Program-made: the position numbers and the translations under genes | NCBI GenBank assembly: GCA_002771395.1 | Contig: PCSS01000009.1 | Location: 780-6,951, forward strand | Source of the DNA: Bacteroidetes bacterium CG23_combo_of_CG06-09_8_20_14_all_32_9 | GTDB lineage: Bacteria; Bacteroidota; Bacteroidia; Bacteroidales; GWA2-32-17 | Direction: 5' to 3' | DNA: 6,172 bases | In this document: one piece after another, positions 1 through 6,019 of the stretch | Numbering within the stretch: the first letter of the stretch is position 1 | How the letters are laid out: the number at the start of each line of letters is the position of its first letter | Notes under the pieces: model-generated | Seen by the model: the letters and a program-made list of their open reading frames with translations, nothing else | The model's database searches: none | Told to the model about the DNA's origin: nothing

Positions 1-749
1 AAGGTTTTATCAGAAATACGGGCGGATTTTTTATATCAATATTAAAAGGCCGTTTTGATGACGCAAAGAATCGTTTAAAGGTACACTGGGGAAATGTTAC
101 TGACCCTTATGATAATTATGATTTTATACTGCAAATTCATTCAGAAAAAAAGTTAAACGCTAAAGTTTTTATTCTATCGGGCAAATATGGCAAATTCGAT
201 AAAAATGTAAAAATGGGGCAGGAGATATTCTCACATAAAATAAAAGAACTTTCAAACTATTGTGAAATAGGAATTCATCCATCGTACAAATCAAATTTTA
301 CAAATACAATTTTTTCTGAAAAACTGATTCTTGAAAAAGTTATAGAAAAGAATATTTCCATTTCGCGTCAGCATTACTTAATGTTAAAATTTCCTGGAAC
401 TTATCAAAAATTAATAGAAACAGGTATTCGTGCCGATTATTCAATGGGATACTCGCAAGTGGAAGGCTACCGCGCCGGAACATGTTCGCCATTTTATTTT
501 TTCGACTTAAAAAACAATAAGCAAACCGAACTTTTAGTTTATCCATTTGCATGGATGGACCGTACTTTGCGACAACATTTAAAACTTTCGCCCGATGAAG
601 CTAAAGAATTTATTGCAAAAAATATATCAGAAATTAAAAAATTAAACGGCACTTATGTATCTTTATGGCATAATGAATCGCTTGGCGACACAGGTTACTG
701 GAAAGGGTGGAAATCTGTTTTTGAATATATGATTAATAAAATAAACTGA
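1..749 (+). CDS. Polysaccharide deacetylase-like protein, 5' partial
   Basis: The reading frame is open from the window edge (first full codon at base 3) to TGA at 747-749, giving 248 visible residues. The first internal ATG, at 213, is not the true start, because the 70 residues before it already match the family: an N-terminal piece with WGNVTDPYDNYD at about visible residues 29-40 and an ILSGKYGKFDKN stretch at about 57-68. Further motifs are IHPSYKS (His at about 92), SRQHYL (about 121-126), DYSMGY, EGYRAGTCSPFYF, YPFAWMD and, near the end, SLWHNES. This order is that of the long Bacteroidota polysaccharide deacetylases, which have a NodB-like (beta/alpha)7 domain after an N-terminal region of unknown role. 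Members are predicted to remove acyl groups from amino sugars of surface or extracellular glycans, but the substrate is unknown. The N-terminus, including the expected first metal-binding Asp residues, lies outside the window. The stop is 2 bases before the next gene, so the two are probably co-transcribed. Confidence 0.85.
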   Translation, partial: GFIRNTGGFFISILKGRFDDAKNRLKVHWGNVTDPYDNYDFILQIHSEKKLNAKVFILSGKYGKFDKNVKMGQEIFSHKIKELSNYCEIGIHPSYKSNFTNTIFSEKLILEKVIEKNISISRQHYLMLKFPGTYQKLIETGIRADYSMGYSQVEGYRAGTCSPFYFFDLKNNKQTELLVYPFAWMDRTLRQHLKLSPDEAKEFIAKNISEIKKLNGTYVSLWHNESLGDTGYWKGWKSVFEYMINKIN

Positions 750-751
750 AC

Positions 752-1672
752 TTGAAAATACAATATCTTCCACATAAAAAAATTGATTTAGAAAAATGGG
801 ACAATTGCGTTCAAAAATCTGTAAATGGAAATTTATATGCTTTTTCGTGGTATTTAGATATTGTTAGTGAAGGGTGGGATGCACTGGTTTGCAATGATTA
901 CGAAACTATAATGCCTCTTACTCATTCAAAAAAAATGGGTATCTCATATTTGGCTCAGCCTTTTTTTTCACAGCAACTTGGTGTTTTTTCAACAAAAGTA
1001 ACTACTCCCGAAGTTGTAAATAAGTTTGTTGCAGCTATTCCAAAATCGTTCAAATACATTGAAATAAACTTAAACAAGTACAATTTACTTACGCCAGTTC
1101 CTGCAGGAAGCCGAAAAAATCACAATTTCGAACTTGATTTGATTTTTACGCACAAACAACTCACAAGAAAATATACCGAAAATGCACGACGTAATATTGC
1201 CAAAGCATGGGGCAATGGTTTAACGATTGTTTCAAATGGTTGTACGGTAAATGATTTTGTTAACCTGATAAAAAATAATGTTGGTATAAAAATGGTTTCT
1301 ATTCCCCGTGAAAAATATAACAACATCCGAAAAATAATAAGTTACGCTTTACATAGCCGACTTGGCGAAATATCGGCCGTTTACAATCAAAAAAACGAGT
1401 TGGTAGCGGCGGCTTTTTTTATTTTTTCGCACAAAAAAGTTATTTATCTTTTTGCCGCATCAACCGAAGAAGGCAAAGAAAAAAGAGCTATGTTTTTATT
1501 AATTGATGAGTTTATTAAAAAATATTCGGAAAAAAATTTAATTTTAGATTTTGAAGGTTCGAATATTGAAGGACCGGCAAGATTTTATAAAGGATTTGGT
1601 ACAATCAACTGTGAGTATTTAACAATTAAACAGAACCGTTTACCATTTCCACTTAAATTGTTTAAAAAATAA
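752..1672 (+). CDS. GNAT/FemAB-like acyltransferase family protein
   Basis: A 306-residue cytosolic protein with no signal peptide or membrane segment. The N-terminal part carries a GNLYAFSWYLDIV segment (about residues 26-38) and a short IMPL strand, as in Bacteroidota proteins of the FemAB/GNAT-like superfamily. The C-terminal half resembles a GNAT fold. It has a beta hairpin VYNQKNELVAAAFFIF (about 210-225), a KKVIYLFAAS strand (228-237), the EEGKEKRAMFLLIDEFI helix region (239-255) where acyl-CoA would bind, and DFEGS...RFYKGFG (266-283), a characteristic ending of this family. The start is TTG at 752. No in-frame ATG precedes residue 54, and conserved residues begin well before that, so TTG is preferred. 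It follows the deacetylase stop by 2 bases, which suggests translational coupling. Transfer of an acyl or aminoacyl group to a cell-envelope or small-molecule substrate is inferred from the fold and neighbour only. An uncharacterised non-enzymatic role is possible. Confidence 0.75.
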   Translation: MKIQYLPHKKIDLEKWDNCVQKSVNGNLYAFSWYLDIVSEGWDALVCNDYETIMPLTHSKKMGISYLAQPFFSQQLGVFSTKVTTPEVVNKFVAAIPKSFKYIEINLNKYNLLTPVPAGSRKNHNFELDLIFTHKQLTRKYTENARRNIAKAWGNGLTIVSNGCTVNDFVNLIKNNVGIKMVSIPREKYNNIRKIISYALHSRLGEISAVYNQKNELVAAAFFIFSHKKVIYLFAASTEEGKEKRAMFLLIDEFIKKYSEKNLILDFEGSNIEGPARFYKGFGTINCEYLTIKQNRLPFPLKLFKK

Positions 1673-1677
1673 AGACT

Positions 1678-2337
1678 ATGAACATTGTAGTACTTAACGA
1701 AAAAAACACTATTCTAAACCAGTTTATTTCTGAAATAAGAGATGAAACCGTTCAGCGCGACAGTATGCGGTTTCGCCGTAACATGGAACGTATTGGCGAA
1801 ATAATGGCTTATGAAATAAGCAAGCAATTACAGTATGAAGAAAGAGAAGTTACCACTCCGCTTGGTATTGCAAATGTTTCGGTTCCCTGCGAAAAACCTG
1901 TACTTGCTACTATTTTAAGAGCAGGATTACCGTTCCATCAAGGCATATTAAATTATTTTGACACAGCAGACAGTTCGTTTATTAGTGCTTTCAGAAAATA
2001 TAGTAAAGATAATTCATTCCATATTGAACTTGAGTATATTTCGTGTCCTGATTTAGATAACCGCACACTTATTTTATGTGACCCTATGCTTGCAACAGGA
2101 GCATCTATGGTGTTGGCACTTAATTCATTGCTCAAAAAAGGAAAACCCCGCCATACTCATATTGCAACAATAATAGCTTGTAAAGATGGAATTAACTACA
2201 TTCAGAAGAACTTAAGCATAATAAATGTAACTCTTTGGGCTGCTGCCGTTGATGAAGAACTTACAGTAAAATCGTACATAATTCCAGGACTTGGCGATGC
2301 AGGCGATTTAGCTTATGGGAACAAAGAAAATATTTGA
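1678..2337 (+). CDS. upp: Uracil phosphoribosyltransferase
   Basis: A 219-residue enzyme that converts uracil and PRPP to UMP and pyrophosphate in cytosolic pyrimidine salvage. The N-terminal helix region has DSMRFRRNMERIGEIMAYEI (about residues 28-47), the usual R-x-x-x-R-x-x-G-E pattern. ILRAGLPF (79-86) is the conserved loop that contacts PRPP. LILCDPMLATGAS (131-143) is the type I phosphoribosyltransferase PRPP-binding signature. YIIPGLGDAGD (200-210) is the C-terminal uracil-recognition segment typical of bacterial Upp. Length is slightly above the roughly 208 residues usual in enterobacteria. The ATG at 1678 follows the previous stop by 5 bases and is the only sensible start. No Shine-Dalgarno is seen, as usual in Bacteroidota. 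All expected active-site motifs are present, so the enzyme should be functional. Its placement after two surface-modification genes looks like operon packing rather than a shared pathway. Confidence 0.97.
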   Translation: MNIVVLNEKNTILNQFISEIRDETVQRDSMRFRRNMERIGEIMAYEISKQLQYEEREVTTPLGIANVSVPCEKPVLATILRAGLPFHQGILNYFDTADSSFISAFRKYSKDNSFHIELEYISCPDLDNRTLILCDPMLATGASMVLALNSLLKKGKPRHTHIATIIACKDGINYIQKNLSIINVTLWAAAVDEELTVKSYIIPGLGDAGDLAYGNKENI

Positions 2338-2357
2338 GAATGAAAAGATAAACAATA

Positions 2358-2864
2358 ATGTTATATAAAATCTTCACATTAATTCTTATAAGTTCAATAA
2401 AATTTATTTTTGCATTTCCTCTTGCAATTGGTTATCAATTTTCGTTTCATACAACAATTTTATACACTTCTGTTGGTGGGATTTTTGGTGTTCTTTTTTT
2501 TGGTTTTTTGTCCGATGAATTAATTCGTTTTTATAATTGGTTTGTTCTTATGTATCTTCATAAACATCAAAAATTCAAAGGTCTTGCTAAGAGTATTAAA
2601 GACAATTACAGACAGATATTTCCAAAAAAACAAAGGAAAATTTTCAGTAAACGTTCAAAGCGATTTGTGAGAATTAAACAACGCTACGGATTGGCAGGGA
2701 TAGCCTTACTTACACCTTTAATATTATCAATACCTATAGGAACGTTTTTAGCAATCAGATTTTATAAAAGAACTAAAAAAACTATTTTTTTTCTTTGTAT
2801 ATCGGTTCTTTTTTGGTCACTTACAATGAGCAGTATTGTTTATTATACAGGGTTCCGATATTAA
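2358..2864 (+). CDS. Small integral membrane protein of unknown function
   Basis: A 168-residue protein that I do not recognise as a named family. Hydropathy by eye gives four membrane segments: about residues 4-26, 32-51, 112-134 and 141-163. Between the second and third lies a strongly basic stretch (about 66-108, including KKQRKIFSKRSKRFVRIKQR), expected to face the cytosol by the positive-inside rule. The third segment begins RYGLAGIALLTPLILSIPIG. That Y-G-hydrophobic-P-x-x-x-x-I-P-x-G pattern loosely recalls the re-entrant helices of the small multidrug export and DedA/VTT families, but the similarity is too weak to assign either. The ATG at 2358 is 20 bases after upp, so it is probably the last gene of the same operon. 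Its last 44 bases overlap the 3' end of folK on the other strand. Its codon pattern and membrane topology support a real gene. Confidence 0.82.
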   Translation: MLYKIFTLILISSIKFIFAFPLAIGYQFSFHTTILYTSVGGIFGVLFFGFLSDELIRFYNWFVLMYLHKHQKFKGLAKSIKDNYRQIFPKKQRKIFSKRSKRFVRIKQRYGLAGIALLTPLILSIPIGTFLAIRFYKRTKKTIFFLCISVLFWSLTMSSIVYYTGFRY

Positions 2865-3339
2865 TTGTTTTACAGTTATCGGGACAGTCTTTTAGCAATT
2901 CAGAAATGTTTTTACCTTTTGTTGGATGAACCCATTCAGATAATATTTCACTCATCGGTAAAAGGGTAAACTTTCGTAAATGCAGGCGTGGGTGTGGAAT
3001 TTCGAGATCGGAAGTTTTTAAAACGATATTTTCAAATACCAGAATATCAATATCAATAATACGACTTTCGTAATTGGTTTTCGGTAATTGTTTACGCCCC
3101 ATTGTTACTTCAATTTCTTTAAGTTGTATAATTAATTCATTGGGCAACAAAGTAGTTTCTATTGTAACTGCCATATTATAAAACCATTGACTTGCCGAAA
3201 ATTCCCATGGCTCAGTTTCGTAAATGCTTGATTGTTTTAAAATATTTCCTGCTTTTTTTTTAATTAATTCACACGCAAGGCTGAGGTTTTGCCGCCTGTT
3301 GCCCATGTTTGTACCCAAAAGCAGAATTGTAGTATTCAT
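2821..3339 (-). CDS. folK: 2-amino-4-hydroxy-6-hydroxymethyldihydropteridine pyrophosphokinase (HPPK)
   Basis: A 172-residue cytosolic enzyme that transfers pyrophosphate from ATP to 6-hydroxymethyl-7,8-dihydropterin, the step before dihydropteroate synthase in folate synthesis. The N-terminus has LLLGTNMGNR (6-15), then SSIYETEPWE (37-46), a pterin-side loop, and FYNMAV (53-58). ESRIIDIDIL (91-100) holds the two magnesium-binding aspartates, Asp96 and Asp98. IPHPRLHLRKFTLLPMSEI (114-132) carries the catalytic His116 and Arg122 with the same six-residue spacing as His115 and Arg121 of the E. coli enzyme. It is about 13 residues longer than the E. coli protein. The extra tail (about 158-172) lies in the overlap with the membrane-protein gene. 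The start is ATG at 3339-3337 on the minus strand, immediately before the GTN motif region. It lies 53 bases downstream of the metallochaperone gene and may share its transcript or use the promoter candidate at 3344-3351. Confidence 0.97.
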   Translation of the reverse strand: MNTTILLLGTNMGNRRQNLSLACELIKKKAGNILKQSSIYETEPWEFSASQWFYNMAVTIETTLLPNELIIQLKEIEVTMGRKQLPKTNYESRIIDIDILVFENIVLKTSDLEIPHPRLHLRKFTLLPMSEILSEWVHPTKGKNISELLKDCPDNCKTINIGTLYNKQYCSL

Positions 3340-3343
3340 TAGG

Positions 3344-3351
3344 CAAAAATA
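3344..3351 (-). promoter_or_regulatory. Candidate -7 box for folK
   Basis: On the minus strand the bases read TATTTTTG, a full match to the Bacteroidota -7 consensus TAnnTTTG, ending 4 bases before the folK ATG. No TTTG -33 box sits at the usual distance; the nearest TTTG is 32 bases upstream. If used, the transcript would be leaderless or nearly so. In such AT-rich DNA a chance match is likely. Confidence 0.25.
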
Positions 3352-3392
3352 AATGTTGATAATAATTGCATTTTTCTTTTATTCAAATTTTT

Positions 3393-3605
3393 TCATCCTG
3401 CCACACTCGCTGCATACCCTGCTTTTCTTATTATCTGAATTATTTCAGTTTCCGAAATTCCTTCATAAGAAACAGTAAGGATTTTATTCTTATGGTTTAA
3501 GTCAACTTCCCACGATTTAATGCGAGGTTCGGTTTTAAAAACATCGTTTAATCGGGCTGTACAGCCGCTGCAATGCAAATTAGTTTTAAATTTTTTTATT
3601 TCCAT
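3393..3605 (-). CDS. CopZ-like heavy-metal-associated domain protein (copper chaperone)
   Basis: A 70-residue single HMA domain with the ferredoxin-like beta-alpha-beta-beta-alpha-beta outline. The metal-binding loop is NLHCSGC (9-15) with Cys12 and Cys15 placed as in CopZ/Atx1 proteins; the Met usually found two residues before the first Cys is replaced by Leu-His. SWEVDLNHKNKILTVSYEG (31-49) supplies strands two and three, and ETEIIQIIRKAGYAAS the second helix and the last strand. Proteins of this type bind Cu(I) and pass it to the N-terminal domain or entry site of a CopA ATPase. That partner is encoded just upstream on the same strand (44 bases between the copA stop and this ATG), so the two are very likely co-transcribed. 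The ATG at 3605-3603 is the only start that leaves a complete HMA domain. Metal specificity is inferred from the neighbouring ATPase. Confidence 0.92.
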   Translation of the reverse strand: MEIKKFKTNLHCSGCTARLNDVFKTEPRIKSWEVDLNHKNKILTVSYEGISETEIIQIIRKAGYAASVAG

Positions 3606-3612
3606 CTCAATA

Positions 3613-3647
3613 TTTAGGATTTAGGATTTACGAATTAGGATTTGTGA
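3613..3647. repeat. Degenerate 7-bp tandem repeat between copA and the chaperone gene
   Basis: Five consecutive 7-base units on the + strand read TTTAGGA, TTTAGGA, TTTACGA, ATTAGGA, TTTGTGA. The first two are identical and the others differ at one or two positions. The array nearly fills the 44-base gap between the copA stop (3650) and the chaperone ATG (3605). On the transcribed strand the units read TCCTAAA and similar. The array has no inverted symmetry and no T-tract, so it does not look like a terminator. Confidence 0.8.
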
Positions 3648-3649
3648 TT

Positions 3650-5884
3650 TTAAAATTTAACATAACGTAATCTTAAGCTATTCATTACAACCGATACAGA
3701 ACTCAAAGCCATAGCTGCACCTGCAATCATTGGGTTTAATAAATATCCAAAAAAAGGAAATAAAATTCCTGCTGCTACAGGAATTCCAACAACATTGTAA
3801 ACAAAAGCCCAAAAAAGATTTTGCTTTACAGCTCTAATCGTAAACTTTGATAAACGAATAGCCTGAGTTACTTTAATTGGGTCAGAGGTTACAAGAGTTA
3901 TGTCGGCAACATCAATTGCAATATCCGACCCTTTTCCCATAGCCATACTTACATTAGCTTCTGTAAGTGCCTGTGCATCGTTAATTCCATCGCCAACCAT
4001 AGCAATAATTTCCCCAGAACCTCTTATATTTTTAAGGTATTCTGCTTTCTGTGACGGAAGTAATGCGGCAGCAAAATTATTTATTCCTGTTTTTTCTGAA
4101 ACAATACGCGCAGTTTGCTCATTATCTCCTGTTAATAAAATCGTTTTAATGCCAATTTCTTTCAATAACGAAACAGTTTGTTGTGCATTTATTTTAAGTT
4201 TATCGGTTAAACCTATTACGACAATCACTTTATTTTCTGAACCTGCATAAACTACGGTACATCCTTGTTTAAGCAATCGGTCGGATTCGTTTTTAAGAAA
4301 TGAACTTTGCATCATTCCTAAATTTTCTAAAAACTGAATACTTCCAATACCAATTAAAATGTCGGATGTTTGTGCAGTAATACCAAGCCCTGCATAATTT
4401 TTAAAATTTTTGATTTCTTTAATTTTATATTCATTTTGTAAAAAATGGTTTGCTATAGCTTTTGCCAGCGGGTGCTCAGAGGCTGATGCGACTGAAAGTA
4501 AAGCGATAATATCACTGTGGAAGCCACAATCTTTTTCCCAAATTATTTCTTCAACTTCGGGTTTGCCTTCTGTTAAAGTCCCTGTTTTATCAAAAGCCAC
4601 AACTGAAATTTTTTCTGCATTTTCCAAACTTTTTGCATCACGGATTAAAATTCCGTTTTCGGCGCCTTTACCTACGCCAACCATTATGGCGGTGGGTGTT
4701 GCAAGTCCCAAAGCACAAGGGCAGGCAATAACCAAAACAGTAACCAAAGAAAGAACAGCATGAGTAATATATGGTAAACCACCTATTGAAATCCACAAAA
4801 TAAAACTAAGCAAAGCGATACCCATAACAATGGGTACGAAAACGCCTGAAATTTTATCTGCGATTTGTTGAACCGGAGCTTTTGACCCTTGGGCGTGTTT
4901 TACGGCTTTTATAATTTGTCCTAAAACAGAATCATTGCCCACGCTTTTAGCTTCAATAATAAAAGTACCTGATTGATTTACAGTACCTGCAAAAACATTT
5001 TCGCCAATTGTTTTTTCCACTGGAACAGGCTCCCCGGTTATTGTGCTTTCATCAACATAAGAATGCCCAGAAACCAATTTGCCGTCAACAGGAATTCTTT
5101 CACCGGCACGAACTTTTAACCACATTCCGGGTTCAGCAACCCGCAAATCAATATCTCTTTCAGTATCACCATCAATTAATGTTACAGTTTCGGGTTGCAA
5201 ACCTATAAGGTTTTTTAATGCAGATGAAGTTTTAAGTCGTGAACGGGCTTCAAGCAGTCTACCGGTGAGAATAAAACTTACAATTATTGCTGCCGATTCA
5301 TAATAAACATGCGGTTCAACGCCATTTTGCATAAGCCATTGCGGATACACAGTATTCACAAAACTGAAAATAAACGAAAAACCTATACTCAATGCTACAA
5401 GAGTATCCATATTAGTTTTACCGTGTACCGCCTGTTTGAATGCAATTTTATAAAATGATTGTCCAAAAAACACAAGAACACAAAGTGTTAGCGGCATCAT
5501 TACCCAATTCATATCCGGATTATGATGAAAAAACATAGCTATAACAAAAACCGGGATTGAAAATAAAAACGAACCTATAACATTTTGCTGAAGTTTTTTT
5601 ATTTCAAGTAATTGTTCATTTTCAAAATTGTTCCCGGTTCCCAAATCAATAATTAAATTATAACCAAAAACCTTTACTGCTTTTTGAAAATCGGCAGGAG
5701 TTACAATTTCTGAATCGTAATTAATTTGTACTGTTCGGTTAGTAAAATTTACCGATACACTAATAACTCCGGGAACTGAAGCCAAAGACGATTCAACAGA
5801 AATTGCACAAGCAGGACAAGTCATTCCTGAAACATGATATTCGGCGTATATGGTTTTAGAAATCTCCAAATCAAATATTTTCAC
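3650..5884 (-). CDS. copA: Copper-translocating P1B-type ATPase
   Basis: A 744-residue inner-membrane pump that exports Cu(I) using ATP. One N-terminal HMA domain (about 12-80) has SGMTCPAC, with Cys23 and Cys26 as ligands. Helices follow at about 100-120, 127-147, 160-180 and 195-212. The actuator domain has TGEP at 283-286. The sixth helix carries the CPC metal site (388-390). The phosphorylation motif DKTGT has Asp432, the nucleotide-domain SEHP has His471-Pro472, then TGDNE (585-589) and GDGIND (631-636). The last helices hold Tyr696-Asn697 and MALSS (Met725, Ser729), the residues that define the Cu(I)-specific P1B-1 subgroup. Length and motif set are complete. The start is GTG at 5884-5882: an in-frame TGA lies nine codons upstream and the next Met is inside the metal-binding loop. 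The chaperone gene follows on the same strand. A candidate promoter precedes it, but no recognisable copper-regulator operator was seen. Confidence 0.97.
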   Translation of the reverse strand: MKIFDLEISKTIYAEYHVSGMTCPACAISVESSLASVPGVISVSVNFTNRTVQINYDSEIVTPADFQKAVKVFGYNLIIDLGTGNNFENEQLLEIKKLQQNVIGSFLFSIPVFVIAMFFHHNPDMNWVMMPLTLCVLVFFGQSFYKIAFKQAVHGKTNMDTLVALSIGFSFIFSFVNTVYPQWLMQNGVEPHVYYESAAIIVSFILTGRLLEARSRLKTSSALKNLIGLQPETVTLIDGDTERDIDLRVAEPGMWLKVRAGERIPVDGKLVSGHSYVDESTITGEPVPVEKTIGENVFAGTVNQSGTFIIEAKSVGNDSVLGQIIKAVKHAQGSKAPVQQIADKISGVFVPIVMGIALLSFILWISIGGLPYITHAVLSLVTVLVIACPCALGLATPTAIMVGVGKGAENGILIRDAKSLENAEKISVVAFDKTGTLTEGKPEVEEIIWEKDCGFHSDIIALLSVASASEHPLAKAIANHFLQNEYKIKEIKNFKNYAGLGITAQTSDILIGIGSIQFLENLGMMQSSFLKNESDRLLKQGCTVVYAGSENKVIVVIGLTDKLKINAQQTVSLLKEIGIKTILLTGDNEQTARIVSEKTGINNFAAALLPSQKAEYLKNIRGSGEIIAMVGDGINDAQALTEANVSMAMGKGSDIAIDVADITLVTSDPIKVTQAIRLSKFTIRAVKQNLFWAFVYNVVGIPVAAGILFPFFGYLLNPMIAGAAMALSSVSVVMNSLRLRYVKF

Positions 5885-5895
5885 AAAAAAGTTTA

Positions 5896-5929
5896 CAAAG
5901 ATAAGTCATCAATAAATCCAAAATTCAAA
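5896..5929 (-). promoter_or_regulatory. Candidate Bacteroidota-type promoter for copA
   Basis: On the minus strand TATCTTTG (5903-5896) matches the -7 consensus TAnnTTTG exactly. A TTTG lies at 5929-5926 with 22 bases between, a little longer than usual; another TTTG at 5922-5919 would be too close at 15 bases. The -7 box ends 11 bases before the copA GTG, so the leader would be only a few bases long. It is the best promoter match in the window and the position makes sense for the copA-chaperone pair. Confidence 0.5.
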
Positions 5930-5934
5930 ATTTA
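5914..5934. repeat. Three-unit degenerate 7-bp repeat upstream of copA
   Basis: Three consecutive 7-base units on the + strand read AAATCCA, AAATTCA, AAATTTA, each differing from the next by one base. The array overlaps the -33 region of the candidate copA promoter. On the minus strand it contains GGATTT, which resembles the GGATTTA units of the array at 3613-3647 in the opposite orientation. With three short AT-rich units, chance is possible. Confidence 0.45.
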
Positions 5935-5980
5935 CCCTGTTAGACCTGAGTTTTCCACAAGAATTTTTTAGCACACGTCG

Positions 5981-5998
5981 GCCTGTTGATAAACAGGC
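5981..5998. repeat. Inverted repeat, 7-bp stem with 4-base loop
   Basis: GCCTGTT (5981-5987) and AACAGGC (5992-5998) are perfect inverted copies around GATA. It lies 13 bases beyond the stop of the right-edge gene, where a terminator would be expected, but the minus strand after the stem reads CGACGTGTGC before an A-run, with no T-tract. It could be a weak terminator, a protein-binding site or part of a mobile-element end. Confidence 0.6.
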
Positions 5999-6006
5999 TA
6001 TTACAA

Positions 6007-6019
6007 AACACTTAGTGTT
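6007..6019. repeat. Perfect 13-base palindrome over a stop codon
   Basis: AACACTTAGTGTT has 6-base arms around a single central T. The stop codon of the right-edge gene (TTA on the + strand, 6012-6014) sits at its centre. It is too short to be conclusive. Confidence 0.45.

Larger units (their letters stand above)
5885..6011. other. Intergenic region upstream of copA
   Basis: These 127 bases separate the copA start from the end of the right-edge gene. They contain the candidate promoter, the three-unit repeat and an inverted repeat at 5981-5998. No coding frame on either strand looks real. Confidence 0.6.

Noticed and set aside
213..215. ATG at 213 as the start of the deacetylase gene
   Set aside because: The frame is open and family-like from the window edge to this point, so the ATG is internal and the gene is truncated by the window.
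340..552. A minus-strand frame of 70 codons inside the deacetylase gene
   Set aside because: It is antisense to conserved deacetylase motifs and has no recognisable product.
1120..1326. A minus-strand frame of 68 codons inside the GNAT-like gene
   Set aside because: It is antisense to the conserved frame, with no domain or start context.
1953..2135. A minus-strand frame of 60 codons inside upp
   Set aside because: It lies opposite the PRPP-binding region, so its openness follows from the upp codons.
3613..3647. Telomere-like or CRISPR-like repeat
   Set aside because: TTTAGGA resembles a plant-type telomere heptamer only by chance in an internal bacterial spacer, and units of 7 bases without spacers cannot be a CRISPR array.
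3900..4763. Two open frames of 116 and 117 codons on the + strand inside copA
   Set aside because: They lie antisense to strongly conserved ATPase motifs (phosphorylation site and nucleotide-binding domain), encode low-complexity Ser/Ile/Pro-rich peptides with no family resemblance, and have no promoter or start context.
5008..5303. Two overlapping short + strand frames opposite the copA actuator domain
   Set aside because: They are shadows of the copA frame; they overlap each other and show no protein-like pattern.
5981..5998. Intrinsic terminator of the right-edge gene
   Set aside because: The stem is present, but the minus strand after it lacks the run of T residues needed for a confident terminator call.
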